64,000 nt of DNA. It comes from Paenibacillus pasadenensis DSM 19293. GTDB lineage: Bacteria > Bacillota > Bacilli > Paenibacillales > Paenibacillaceae. Both the position numbers and the translations under genes were made by a program. The stretch is from positions 149,292-213,291 of the forward strand of contig NZ_KE383847.1 of NCBI RefSeq assembly GCF_000422485.1. Direction: 5' to 3'. The notes beneath the pieces are model-generated. The model searched no databases. It had not been told where the DNA came from and saw nothing but the letters and a program-made list of their open reading frames with translations. Shown in pieces: positions 15,983 through 24,066 of the stretch. The first letter of the stretch is position 1. The number at the start of each line of letters is the position of its first letter.

Positions 15983-16697
15983 GCGCTCCGCGGAAAGAAG
16001 CTCGTCGCTGCACAGCTCCGGCATGGGCGGAGTCTACGCGCTCTGCCTGCTCGGCGCGCTGGCGCTCATGGGGCTGGCGATGTGGCGGCGAGAGCTGTAT
16101 TTGCCGCTCAGCCTGGCGATGATCGCGCTGGCGATGCTGCCGTTCTTCATCCGCTTCGAGCGGAGGAAGCTGCGGGCGGAGGAGCTGCTGCTCGTCGCCA
16201 TGCTCGGCGCGATCGCGGCGGTGAGCCGCATCCCGTTCGTCGCGCTGCCGAGCGTGCAGCCGGTATCGTTCATCGTCATCATGGCGGCGCTCGTGTTCGG
16301 AGCCGAGTCCGGCTTTCTCGTCGGCGCGATCGCCGCGATCGTCTCCAATCTGTTCCTCGGCCAAGGCCCGTGGACGCCGTGGCAGATGTTCAGCTGGGGC
16401 ATGATCGGCTTCACCGCCGGGCTGCTGCGCCATACCCGACTCATGGGCAGCGCGTGGGGCAGGGCGGCGTTCGGCTTCGCCTGGGGCTTCCTGTTCGGCT
16501 GGGTCATGAACCTGTGGGGGCTGCTCGGCTTCATCGGCGACCTGAGCTGGCCGGCGATCGCCGCCTCGTATGCGGCGAGCTTTCCGTTCGACCTGGCGCA
16601 TGCGCTCAGCAACGTCTTTTTCCTGATGCTGTTCTCCGGCATCTGGCTGAGGATTCTTGGCCGCGCCAAGCGCAAATACGGGCTGCTCGATCCGTAG
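15975..16697 (+). CDS. ECF transporter substrate-binding S component, probable cobalamin specificity
   Basis: The 240-residue protein has six or seven hydrophobic helices. The segment AMLGAIAAVSRIPFVALPSV is the Ala/small-residue helix that docks onto EcfT, and VQPVSFIVIMAALVFGAESG and SNLFLGQGPWTPWQMFSWG are typical of ECF S proteins. It overlaps the ATPase gene by eight bases and is the last gene of the operon. The riboswitch and DUF4430 partner suggest cobalamin or a corrinoid as substrate; the protein alone does not prove this. Confidence 0.85.
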   Translation: MPKRSAERSSSLHSSGMGGVYALCLLGALALMGLAMWRRELYLPLSLAMIALAMLPFFIRFERRKLRAEELLLVAMLGAIAAVSRIPFVALPSVQPVSFIVIMAALVFGAESGFLVGAIAAIVSNLFLGQGPWTPWQMFSWGMIGFTAGLLRHTRLMGSAWGRAAFGFAWGFLFGWVMNLWGLLGFIGDLSWPAIAASYAASFPFDLAHALSNVFFLMLFSGIWLRILGRAKRKYGLLDP

Positions 16698-16824
16698 CGG
16701 CAGGCCGCAGGCACGCTGCAGACTTGGGCCGCATGCCGCATCAATCCCCTAATCAGGACCGAAAACGGCCCTGGACGAGCCGCCCTGCGCGCATCGCTTT
16801 TCCGCCGCGAGCGCAAGCGCAACC

Positions 16825-16868
16825 GTAAAAAACCGTTTCCGGCCGCGAGTGGCGGGGAAACGGTTTTT
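16825..16868. terminator. Bidirectional terminator between the ECF operon and the small membrane gene
   Basis: AAAAACCGTTTCC pairs with GGGGAAACGGTTTTT, so both strands end in a T-run. It serves the plus-strand ECF operon and the minus-strand gene at 16913-17086. Confidence 0.92.
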
Positions 16869-16912
16869 CGGCGTTCCAGGCGCGGCCGAGCCGCCGAAGC
16901 ATGGGCTCAGCG

Positions 16913-17086
16913 CTAGAGCTTATACCCGAGCGAATCCAGCAGCCAGTTCAGCGAGATGATCGCGACGGCCAGATGAAGCAGCAGCACCAGCCAATCCTTG
17001 CGGGACATCTTCAAGTCCTGGACGAAGCTGTAGACGGCCCAGACGAGCAGCACCAGATAGGAGAGCTGAAGCAGGATGGTCGGCAT
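16913..17086 (-). CDS. Small membrane protein, 57 residues, unknown function
   Basis: On the minus strand an ATG at 17086, nine bases after GAGGGG, opens a 57-residue frame ending in TAG at 16913-16915. The product begins MPTILLQLSYLVLLVWAVYS and has a second hydrophobic stretch LVLLLHLAVAIISLNWLL, separated by the basic loop DLKMSRKD. It is therefore a two-helix membrane protein. The good ribosome site and dedicated downstream terminator (16825-16868) make it a real gene. I do not recognise the family; its promoter is not evident. Confidence 0.75.
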   Translation of the reverse strand: MPTILLQLSYLVLLVWAVYSFVQDLKMSRKDWLVLLLHLAVAIISLNWLLDSLGYKL

Positions 17087-17180
17087 TCGTCATTTCCCCT
17101 CTCGGCAAGTTGTGGAAGCGGACTTGCTGGTATAGCATATGTGGAGACGACGAGCGATAGGACGAAGGAGGAAAGAAAAT

Positions 17181-17771
17181 GTGAAAGCGCTTGCGATCGG
17201 CATCGCCGGAGGAACCGGCAGCGGCAAGACGACGCTGGCCCGCTGGCTGCAGGAGCAGCTGTCGGGCTCCGGCCGGAGCCTCGAGGTCCTGCAAATGGAC
17301 CGCTTCTACAAGCCGGTCCGCCCGCTCGGCAAGGGTCCTTTTTCCGATGCGGCCTACGAAGACTTCAACACGCCCGAGGCGGTCGACTGGGGAGCGGTGT
17401 CCGCCCGTCTCGACGAGGCGCTGGAGAAGAGGGACGCCGTCATCGTAGAAGGCTTCCTCGCCTTTCACGACGAGCGGCTGCGGGAGCGATTCGACCTGCG
17501 GGTATTCGTCGACTGTCCGTCGGACGAGCGGCTCGCCCGCCGTCTGGCCAAGTTCAAGCCCGGGCGCTACAGCCAGGAGCAGCTCATCCGGGAGTATCTC
17601 GACCTCGTCCGTCACCGTCACGACCTCTATGTCGAGCCGACCCGCTGGCATGCCGATCTCGTGCTGAACGGCTCGGCTTCCGGCGGACGGGGAGCGGCGG
17701 TGCTGCTGGAGTGGATGGAGGAGGAGCTGCGGAGGCGGCCGACGAATTCCACCAGAACGAAGGTGGAGTAG
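17181..17771 (+). CDS. Uridine kinase-like P-loop kinase
   Basis: The 196-residue protein begins VKALAIGIAGGTGSGKTTLA, with the Walker A GGTGSGKTT at about residues 10-18, followed by MDRFYKP, EDFNTPEAVDW, and IVEGFLAFHDE with the DLRVFVDCPSDERLARR lid segment. This is the uridine kinase/phosphoribulokinase fold, phosphorylating a nucleoside or a related small molecule; the exact substrate is uncertain and it is not a standard Udk in length. GTG 17181 is the start, with AAGGAGG nine bases upstream. The first codons overlap a cre-like sequence (TGAAAGCGCTTGCG at 17182). The next gene follows after 67 bp. Confidence 0.8.
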   Translation: MKALAIGIAGGTGSGKTTLARWLQEQLSGSGRSLEVLQMDRFYKPVRPLGKGPFSDAAYEDFNTPEAVDWGAVSARLDEALEKRDAVIVEGFLAFHDERLRERFDLRVFVDCPSDERLARRLAKFKPGRYSQEQLIREYLDLVRHRHDLYVEPTRWHADLVLNGSASGGRGAAVLLEWMEEELRRRPTNSTRTKVE

Positions 17772-17838
17772 CGATGATTCCGCGATGGTGCCGCCATGCC
17801 GGCTTCCATGTGACCACCACGAAAAGGAGGGCATCTTC

Positions 17839-18507
17839 ATGGAAAAGAAATGGATCCACGCTCCGTCCGCTTGCGGGACGGAAATCCGCTGCCGCCTGGT
17901 CCGGCAGGAAGGCGGAGGCAGCCGCTCGTTGGCCGTCCTGTTTCCCGGCCGCGGCTACTCCTGCGACATGCCGGTGCTTTATTATGCCGGGAAGTCGGCG
18001 ATGGAGGCGGGCTACGACCTCTTGAACCTGGAATACGGCTACCAGGCGGCGCGCCGGGAGCCGAAATCATTCGAGGAAATGACGGCAGCCGCGAGCGCCG
18101 ACTGCGCGGAGGTGCTGCGGCCGCTGCTGGAGCGGTATGACCGCCTCGCCTTCATCGGCAAAAGCATCGGCACCGTCGTCTCCGGCCTGACGCTGGAGGC
18201 GCTGAAGGAGGAGGGCAAAGAAAAGGAAATCCGCCATCTCTTCCTCACTCCGCTCGCCCAGACGATCCCGTTCATGCTGCAGTATGGCGGACTTGCCGTA
18301 GCCGGCACGAACGATCCGGCCTTCGGCCCGGAAGAGCTGCGCCGCATCGAGGCGGCCGAAGGAATCGAGCTGCTGCAGCCCGAGGGAGCCGACCACGCGC
18401 TCGAGACCGGCGAGGCCGGACAGTCGCTGGACATGCTGCGCATGGTCTTGGCCGGGATGGAGTCATGGCTGCGTCGAGGCGCGGCGGGAAGCGGGGAGCG
18501 AGCGTGA
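17839..18507 (+). CDS. Alpha/beta hydrolase
   Basis: The 222-residue cytoplasmic protein shows the alpha/beta-hydrolase pattern: an oxyanion-region LAVLFPGRGYSCDMP, a nucleophile elbow FIGKSIGT with Ser at the GxSxG position, TPLAQTIPF, and the likely catalytic His in PEGADHALE near residue 195. The substrate is unknown. ATG 17839 follows AAAAGGAGG. The stop overlaps the GTG start of the next gene by four bases (GTGA), so both are probably co-translated. Confidence 0.85.
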   Translation: MEKKWIHAPSACGTEIRCRLVRQEGGGSRSLAVLFPGRGYSCDMPVLYYAGKSAMEAGYDLLNLEYGYQAARREPKSFEEMTAAASADCAEVLRPLLERYDRLAFIGKSIGTVVSGLTLEALKEEGKEKEIRHLFLTPLAQTIPFMLQYGGLAVAGTNDPAFGPEELRRIEAAEGIELLQPEGADHALETGEAGQSLDMLRMVLAGMESWLRRGAAGSGERA

Positions 18508-19670
18508 GGCGGAGAAGGCACAGAAGCGGCGATGCGCAGGCCGTAGTCGAGCTGCACGCCGAGCTGTACGGACGGGAGCGGGGCTACGACGACTCGTTCC
18601 GAGCGTTCGTCGAAGACAGCGTGAACGGATTGGTCGGCCGGGACGATCCTCGGGAGGCGTTATGGATTGTGGAGTCCGGAGACCGCCATCTCGGGTCGAT
18701 CTGCCTCAAGAAAGCGGACGAGTCGACCGCTCAGCTGGGCCTTTTTCTCCTTCATCCGGATGCGAGAGGCACAGGGCAGGGAAGGCGGCTGCTGGAGGAG
18801 GCGCTTCGTTTCGGCGTGGAGCAGGGGTATCGCAGCGTCATGCTGTGGACGAATTCGGAGCTCGTGCAAGCCCGATCCTTGTATGCCTCCTTCGGCTTCG
18901 AGCGGGTCGAGGAGCGGGTGGCGTTCCTGTCCGGTCGGGAGATGACGGAGGAAAGATGGGAGCGGAGCCTCGAAGCGCCGATCGGGGGCGATTCCGCGTT
19001 CAAGCCGACCGCCAGTCCCGATCCGTCCCCGGCCGCGGACCCGGCCGCGGAAACGGTCATGGACCCGGCTGCGGAAACATTCATCTACCTCATCCGCCAT
19101 GCGGAATCGGCCTACCGCCATGGCGAGGAGCGCAGCCGCGGCTTGACCGATGCCGGCCGGGCGGAGGCGCGGCGAGTCGCGGATCGGCTGCGGTCAAGGC
19201 CGATTCGGGCCGTCTATTCCAGTCCGTACGAACGGGCGCTCCAGACGGTGCGGCCGCTGGCCGAGACGCTCGGCATCGGCGTCGTCGAGCTGGAGCCGCT
19301 GCGGGAGCGGGCGATGGCGGACGAGTCCGCCGCGCTGTCGTGGGCGGAGGTGCAGGAGGCGATGCGGCGTTCGTTCGAGCAGCCGGAGCTGGCTTTGCCG
19401 GGCGGCGAGTCGCTGCGCGAGGCGCAAAGGAGCGTCGCGGCAACAGCAGCGAGCCTGCTGCGCGCGCATCCGGGCGAGTCGATCGCCCTCGGCACGCATG
19501 GCCGGATCATGGCGGCGCTGCTCGCTCATTATGATCCGAGCTTCGGCTTCGACGCCTGGCAGTCGCTGTCGATGCCGGACGTGTACCGCCTGACGTTCCG
19601 GGACGGCCGCTTCGCCGGAATGGAGCGGATCTGGAGCGACGGCGAGGGCGAGCCGGAGCCCCGCCCATGA
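18504..19670 (+). CDS. Fusion of GNAT acetyltransferase and histidine phosphatase
   Basis: The 388-residue protein joins two enzymes. Residues 1-155 are a GNAT N-acetyltransferase: LGLFLLHPDARGTGQGRRLL is the acetyl-CoA pyrophosphate-binding segment and SLYASFGFERVEERV the C-terminal part. A Pro/Ala spacer with two AAET copies (about 170-190) leads to a histidine phosphatase (phosphoglycerate-mutase-like) domain with IYLIRHAESAYRHG (phospho-acceptor His), SSPYERALQTVRPLAE, a Glu in LPGGESL, and second His in LGTHGRIMAALL. The motif is RHAE rather than RHGE. GTG 18504 overlaps the upstream stop and is the simplest start; an ATG at 18465 lies inside the previous gene. It overlaps the next gene by ATGA. 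Substrates are unknown. Confidence 0.85.
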   Translation: MRRRRHRSGDAQAVVELHAELYGRERGYDDSFRAFVEDSVNGLVGRDDPREALWIVESGDRHLGSICLKKADESTAQLGLFLLHPDARGTGQGRRLLEEALRFGVEQGYRSVMLWTNSELVQARSLYASFGFERVEERVAFLSGREMTEERWERSLEAPIGGDSAFKPTASPDPSPAADPAAETVMDPAAETFIYLIRHAESAYRHGEERSRGLTDAGRAEARRVADRLRSRPIRAVYSSPYERALQTVRPLAETLGIGVVELEPLRERAMADESAALSWAEVQEAMRRSFEQPELALPGGESLREAQRSVAATAASLLRAHPGESIALGTHGRIMAALLAHYDPSFGFDAWQSLSMPDVYRLTFRDGRFAGMERIWSDGEGEPEPRP

Positions 19671-20188
19671 AGCTCTATCATTTCAGCGAGGAGAGCGGCA
19701 TCGGCGCGTTCCGCCCGCGGGTGAAGGCGAACCGGACCGAGCTGCCGCCGGTCGTGTGGGCGATCGACGAGGAGCGCGAGTTCACGTTCTGGGTGCCGCG
19801 CGCCTGCCCGAGGATCGTCTACTGGAGGAGCGAGGACATGGCGGCGGAGGACGAGCGGCGCTTCTTCGGCGCCACGTCCGCGCCGGCGGTCATGACGGTC
19901 GAGACCGGCTGGCTGGAGCGCATCCAGACGACGGCGCTGTACCGCTACGAGCTGCCGGCGGACGGCTTCGAGCGGTTCGACGAGATTGCCGGCTACTACA
20001 TTTCCCGCATGGAAAAAATCCCGTCCTCCGTGACCCGGATGACGGGACTGCTGGAAAGGCTGGCCGCCTCCGGCATCGAGCTGCGCCTGACGCCAAGCCT
20101 GCATCCGCTGCGCGAAGCGCTGCTCGGCTCCTCCGTGACGCGCTTCGGCATCCATCAGTTCGGCAACGCCTCGCCGCCTTCTCCTTGA
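19667..20188 (+). CDS. DUF6886 family protein
   Basis: The 173-residue protein begins MKLYHFSEESGIGAFRPRV and continues with VVWAIDEEREFTFWVPRACP, the conserved opening of DUF6886, a small family of unknown function common in Bacillales. A late segment FGIHQFGNA is also typical. It has no signal peptide or membrane helix. It overlaps the fusion gene by four bases, so it is the last of a coupled run starting at 17839. Its 3' end overlaps the convergent LysR gene by 34 bp. Confidence 0.8.
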   Translation: MKLYHFSEESGIGAFRPRVKANRTELPPVVWAIDEEREFTFWVPRACPRIVYWRSEDMAAEDERRFFGATSAPAVMTVETGWLERIQTTALYRYELPADGFERFDEIAGYYISRMEKIPSSVTRMTGLLERLAASGIELRLTPSLHPLREALLGSSVTRFGIHQFGNASPPSP

Positions 20189-21075
20189 ATGCCGCTGCCG
20201 CGGATCAGCTCGGCCAAGGCGGCAGCCGCCGGAGGCAGCGGCTCGCCGCGCCGGGTGCAGAGGGCGATGCTGTTGTGCAGCCGCACGCCCTCGACCTCGA
20301 CGCGGCTCAGCTCGCCTCGCCGCACGGCGTCGCGCACGACGAGCGAGGAGACGAAGCTGGCCCCGTACCCGGCCGCGACGGCGCGGATCGACTCATGCAG
20401 GCCGTTGAACTGCAGCGAGATCGTCGGCTCGGGCACGCTGTGCGTCCGGCACAGCGCCAGCAGCCGCTCGCGGGTCGAGCTGCCCGGCTCGCGCTGCACG
20501 AACGGCTCGGCGACCATCCGCTCCAGCGGCACCGTCCGGCCGGCGTAGCGATGATCGGGAGAGACGACGAACCAGAGCTCGTCGCGAAAAAGCTCCTCCG
20601 AGCGGATGTCCGCCGGATGGACCTCGGGCAGGCCGCCGTACAGCGCCAGGTCGACCTCCACGGCGAGCAGCAGCCGCATCGCCTCGCTCGAGTTGGTCGT
20701 CCGCACGCTCAGCTCGACGTCGTCGTACCGCTGCCGGAAGCGGGCGAGCCAGGCCGGGAGCAAGTAGTTGGCCGGCAAATAGGTGGCGGCGAGCCGGATC
20801 TGGCCCAGGCTGCCTTCAGCGTAGCCGTGCGCCAGCCGCTCGATCTGCTGCTCCACGGCGAACAGCCGCCGAGCCAGCTCGTCGACCTGCCGGCCGGCGT
20901 CGGTCAGCCGGATGCCGCGTCCGTCGGGCTCCAGCAGCCGGACGCCGAGCTCGCCTTCGAGCTTGCGGATCTGCGACGTAATCGCCGGCTGGCTGATGCG
21001 CATCCGCTCGGAGGCGCGGGTGACGCTGCCGGTATCGGCGACATGGCGGAACAGGCGCAGCGCGTGCAGGTTCAT
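20155..21075 (-). CDS. LysR-family transcriptional regulator
   Basis: The 306-residue protein has the LysR winged helix at the N-terminus (MNLHALRLFRHVADTGSVTR, then RISQPAITSQIRKLEGELG) and a periplasmic-binding-protein-like effector domain (GQIRLAATYLPANYLLP ... DLALYGGLP). The recognition helix is intact. It is convergent with the DUF6886 gene and upstream of it on the same strand lies a GNAT gene after a 24-bp gap, so they may share a transcript. The target and inducer are not evident; LysR proteins often regulate a divergent gene, but none is divergent here. Confidence 0.92.
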   Translation of the reverse strand: MNLHALRLFRHVADTGSVTRASERMRISQPAITSQIRKLEGELGVRLLEPDGRGIRLTDAGRQVDELARRLFAVEQQIERLAHGYAEGSLGQIRLAATYLPANYLLPAWLARFRQRYDDVELSVRTTNSSEAMRLLLAVEVDLALYGGLPEVHPADIRSEELFRDELWFVVSPDHRYAGRTVPLERMVAEPFVQREPGSSTRERLLALCRTHSVPEPTISLQFNGLHESIRAVAAGYGASFVSSLVVRDAVRRGELSRVEVEGVRLHNSIALCTRRGEPLPPAAAALAELIRGSGIQGEGGEALPN

Positions 21076-21099
21076 TCGATGGAAGCCCCCTTTGCTTGC

Positions 21100-21651
21100 T
21101 CACGCCTCTCCGAAGCGCGCATCGAACTCATGGCGCAGCATGCCGTAGATGAGCTCGTCGTGCCGGCGGCCGTTCGTGAAGATCTGCTCGCGCAGCCGAG
21201 CCTCCAGCTGGAAGCCGAGCGCTTCCTGGAAGCGCATCGACGCCTCGTTGAAGGCGTACACATGGGCGGTCGCCTTTTCGTAGCGGAGCTCGTGAAAATA
21301 ATACCGGAGCAGCAGGCGCACCGCCTCCGTCGCGTAGCCGCTGCGCCAATGCGGTCGGAACAGCGCGATGCCGTAGCGGAAGCTGCCGTCGCGCGGCTCG
21401 CAGTGATGCGCGTCCAGGCTGCCGACGAGCTCGCCCTCCAGCGTCTCGACCGCGAGCGAGATGTTGTCGCCTTGCGGCTCCTCCTCGGCTTTCTTTTCCG
21501 CCCAGCGGCGAGTGCCCTCCTCCGAGCGGGGGAAGTACACCGCATCCGCCGCGCGCGCTCCTTCGGAATCCAGGTCGTTGTCGTGAAAAAGCTCCCAGTC
21601 CTCCGGCTCGATCGGCCTCAGCCGAACCTTGCTTCCTTGCCAGATGTACAT
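21100..21651 (-). CDS. GNAT acetyltransferase, RimJ/RimL type
   Basis: The 183-residue protein has the RimJ/RimL-like layout: KVRLRPIEPEDWELFHDND at the start, ISLAVETLEGELVGSLDAH, then YGIALFRPHWRSGYATEAV with the acetyl-CoA-binding RSGYATEA, and NEASMRFQEALGFQLEAR near the C-terminus. Such enzymes acetylate N-termini or antibiotics; the acceptor is unknown. The frame extends to 21678, but GAGAGGA lies nine bases before ATG 21651, so that start is chosen. Confidence 0.88.
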   Translation of the reverse strand: MYIWQGSKVRLRPIEPEDWELFHDNDLDSEGARAADAVYFPRSEEGTRRWAEKKAEEEPQGDNISLAVETLEGELVGSLDAHHCEPRDGSFRYGIALFRPHWRSGYATEAVRLLLRYYFHELRYEKATAHVYAFNEASMRFQEALGFQLEARLREQIFTNGRRHDELIYGMLRHEFDARFGEA

Positions 21652-21729
21652 CGTCGCACCGTCCTCTCGCCGTAGCATTCGACTCCACGCGGTCGATTCC
21701 TGCCGCGCCCGGGCGGGCCTTTCTTGCGG

Positions 21730-22287
21730 CTACTGCTCCGGCTGGCGGCGGTAGATGAGCTGGACGACGCCGGAGGAGAACGTCTTCGCTTCGATCAGCT
21801 CCAGCTCCAGCCGCTGCTTCATCTCCGTGAACAGCGGCTTGCCTGCTCCGAGCGCGACCGGATGGACCGACAGCCGGTATTCGTCCACGAGCCCTTGCTC
21901 GATGAACGTGGCGATCAGGCCGGCTCCGCCGTACAGCCAGATGTCTTTCCCCGGCTTCCGCTTGAGCTCGGCGACCTTCTCGCCGACGGAGTCATGGATG
22001 TAGACGGCGCCGCGAGCGGCCTTGTTCCGGTTCGTCGAAAAAACGTACTTCTCCTTGCTGTGGACGGCCGTCCACAGCTCCTTCTCGCTCGGCGCCGCGT
22101 CGTCCGACGGGGCATGCTCTCCCCAGAGCTCGTAGCTTTTCCTTCCATACAGGATCGTGTCGATCCGATCCAGGAACGCCAGGAACTCCATGTCGGGGTC
22201 CATGATGCACCAGTCCGTCTCCCCTTGCTTGCCTTCGATGAATCCGTCCAGCGTCACGGCCAGATCGAGAATGATGTTGCGTCCCAT
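21730..22287 (-). CDS. Dihydrofolate reductase-family (RibD C-terminal-like) protein
   Basis: The 185-residue protein begins MGRNIILDLAVTLDGFIEG, contains ILYGRKSYELWGEH, DIWLYGGAGLIATFIEQGLV and VHPVALGAGKPLF, all hallmarks of the RibD C-terminal/DHFR-like family of NADPH-binding reductases represented by YyaP and YwjB in B. subtilis. The reaction is unknown. AAAAAGGAG precedes ATG. It is separated from the GNAT gene by about 80 bp. Confidence 0.88.
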   Translation of the reverse strand: MGRNIILDLAVTLDGFIEGKQGETDWCIMDPDMEFLAFLDRIDTILYGRKSYELWGEHAPSDDAAPSEKELWTAVHSKEKYVFSTNRNKAARGAVYIHDSVGEKVAELKRKPGKDIWLYGGAGLIATFIEQGLVDEYRLSVHPVALGAGKPLFTEMKQRLELELIEAKTFSSGVVQLIYRRQPEQ

Positions 22288-22480
22288 GGGCTCAGCTCCT
22301 TTTTGGATTGAGCTTGATCATAAGCGAGGAATAGGACATCTTTCGGCTTATTCCAGCCTGCTTTATTCATTACTTTCAATTATGGATCTCTTCTAATCTT
22401 ATATTATACTTATCGATTGCGTTCGCATACCCTAGAGACATGAAGCCGGCTTCAACTCGGAGTCAAGGGAGAGGGCATGC

Positions 22481-23185
22481 ATGAAACGAATCTGGAAGGA
22501 TGTCGACCGTTACCTGGAGGAAAGGCTGTGCGGAAGCGAGCCGGAGGCCGAGGCGCTGGACGCGGCGCTGCTGGCGAACCGCGAGGCGGGACTGCCGGCG
22601 ATCGACGTCTCCCGCAGCCAAGGCAAGCTGCTGCAGCTGCTCGCGCGTTTGAGCGGGGCGCGGCGCGTGCTGGAAATCGGCACGCTCGGCGGCTACAGCA
22701 CGATCTGGCTGGCGGGAGCGCTGCCGGCGGACGGACGGCTGATTACGCTCGAGCTGGAGGCGGAGCATGCCGAGCTCGCCCGCGGCAACCTGCGCCGCGC
22801 CGGGCTGGAGCGGCTCGTCGAGGTGCGGCAAGGAGCGGCGCTGGACAGCCTCGACGAGCTGATTGCCGATGGGGAAGAGCCGTTCGACTTTATTTTCATC
22901 GACGCCGACAAGCCGAACAATCCCGTCTATCTGGAGCGGGCGCTGAGGCTGTCCCGTCCGGGAACCGTCATCATCGCCGACAATATCGTGCGAGGCGGGG
23001 AGGTCGTCGACGGCAAGAGCACGGATCCCCGCGTGCAGGGCATCCGCAAGTTCCTGGAGCAGCTGGGCGCGGATCGCCGGCTGTCGGCCGCGGCCTTGCA
23101 GACGGTAGGCGGCAAAGGCTACGACGGCTTTGCGGTGGCGATCGTGAACGGGCTGGAGCAGGACAGGAGCCTTCTCGACGCATGA
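22481..23185 (+). CDS. SAM-dependent O-methyltransferase (family 3, CCoAOMT-like)
   Basis: The 234-residue protein has the Rossmann methyltransferase core: VLEIGTLGGYSTIWLAGAL (SAM motif I), LITLELEAEHAELARGNLRR (acidic ribose ligand), and FDFIFIDADKPNNPVYLE with the metal-ligand Asp, then VIIADNIVRGGEVVD. This is the cation-dependent O-methyltransferase family related to caffeoyl-CoA O-methyltransferase and YrrM; the acceptor is unknown. ATG 22481 follows GGAGAGGG. The spacer before it (22310-22440) is AT-rich, unlike its surroundings, and probably holds promoters, but no clear -35/-10 pair was found. Confidence 0.9.
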   Translation: MKRIWKDVDRYLEERLCGSEPEAEALDAALLANREAGLPAIDVSRSQGKLLQLLARLSGARRVLEIGTLGGYSTIWLAGALPADGRLITLELEAEHAELARGNLRRAGLERLVEVRQGAALDSLDELIADGEEPFDFIFIDADKPNNPVYLERALRLSRPGTVIIADNIVRGGEVVDGKSTDPRVQGIRKFLEQLGADRRLSAAALQTVGGKGYDGFAVAIVNGLEQDRSLLDA

Positions 23186-23450
23186 AGCGGCGGGGCGGCT
23201 CGCGTGGGCGGCAGCGGGAAGTCGAAGCGTCCGCTCGGACGTCCGGGCGACGGACGCACGGCGACGACCGTTAGCGGCGTCAATGTATCGGTGCGTTGAC
23301 TGTTCATGGCGCGAATGGCGGGTCGTTCTTCCTGTTCGCTCGCAACATCCATGCCCCCTTCACCCGATCCCGCCGCAAGATTCTCCAATGCCTCGCCGGA
23401 TGGTACAATGAACAACGTTGAAATCGTTCATTTAAGGGGCTGGGAAAGGC

Positions 23451-23939
23451 ATGAACAAGCACTATGAGCAAGTCAAGGAGTTCCATGCGGCGTTCGGAGC
23501 GCCGGTGGCGGCAGCGCCGTCGATGGCTGCCCGGGGCGAAGGAGACGCTGTAGCCCAAGCGGCTGCGGCGACTGAAGAGCTGGCGGGGCGAATGAAGGCC
23601 GCCTCCTTGCGCGGCGAAGGCGGCAGAGCGCTGGCGCGGGCGTCCTGGATGGCCGAGGAGCTGGCTGAATTCCTTGCCGCCGAGACAGTCGAGGATCAGG
23701 CGGACGCGCTGATCGACCTGATGTACTTCGCGCTCGGCACCTTCGTCGAGATGGGCGTGGAGCCGCAGCGGCTGTTCGAGATCGTGCATGGAGCCAATAT
23801 GGCCAAGCTCGGTCCGGACGGCAAGCCGATCTACAACGAGCAGGGCAAGGTCGCCAAGCCGGCGGGCTGGCAGGCGCCCGAGCCGCAGCTGATCGCCGAG
23901 ATCGAGCGCCAGCGCGAGCGTGCGGGCTCGGTTGGCTGA
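23451..23939 (+). CDS. MazG-like nucleotide pyrophosphohydrolase
   Basis: The 162-residue protein has the all-alpha NTP pyrophosphatase motif: MAEELAEFLAAETVEDQADA with LIDLMYFALG, giving the EExxE and ExxxD metal-binding pattern. The C-terminal NMAKLGPDGKPIYNEQGKVA segment is characteristic of a phosphoribosyl-ATP pyrophosphohydrolase-like subgroup also seen in phages. It probably hydrolyses a non-canonical or excess NTP. A -10 TACAAT is at about 23403-23408 with a weak -35. A strong bidirectional terminator follows. Confidence 0.8.
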   Translation: MNKHYEQVKEFHAAFGAPVAAAPSMAARGEGDAVAQAAAATEELAGRMKAASLRGEGGRALARASWMAEELAEFLAAETVEDQADALIDLMYFALGTFVEMGVEPQRLFEIVHGANMAKLGPDGKPIYNEQGKVAKPAGWQAPEPQLIAEIERQRERAGSVG

Positions 23940-23959
23940 AGCGGGAGGATAGGTGAGGA

Positions 23960-24001
23960 CGCCAAAAAGCGGAGCCGGCAGCGGCTCCGCTTTTTGGCGT
24001 T
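23960..24001. terminator. Bidirectional terminator after the MazG-like gene
   Basis: GCCAAAAAGCGGAGCC pairs perfectly with GGCTCCGCTTTTTGGC around a short loop; both strands have a T-run in the stem. Confidence 0.9.
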
Positions 24002-24066
24002 CCCGCCCGCCGAGGGACTGCGGGAGATGGGCGGTGCGCCCCATCCTTGGAAATTCATCCTGACCC

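Noticed and set aside
22288-22480. Promoters in the AT-rich spacer
   Set aside because: Several TATAAT-like strings occur, but none has an acceptable -35 at the right distance in either direction.
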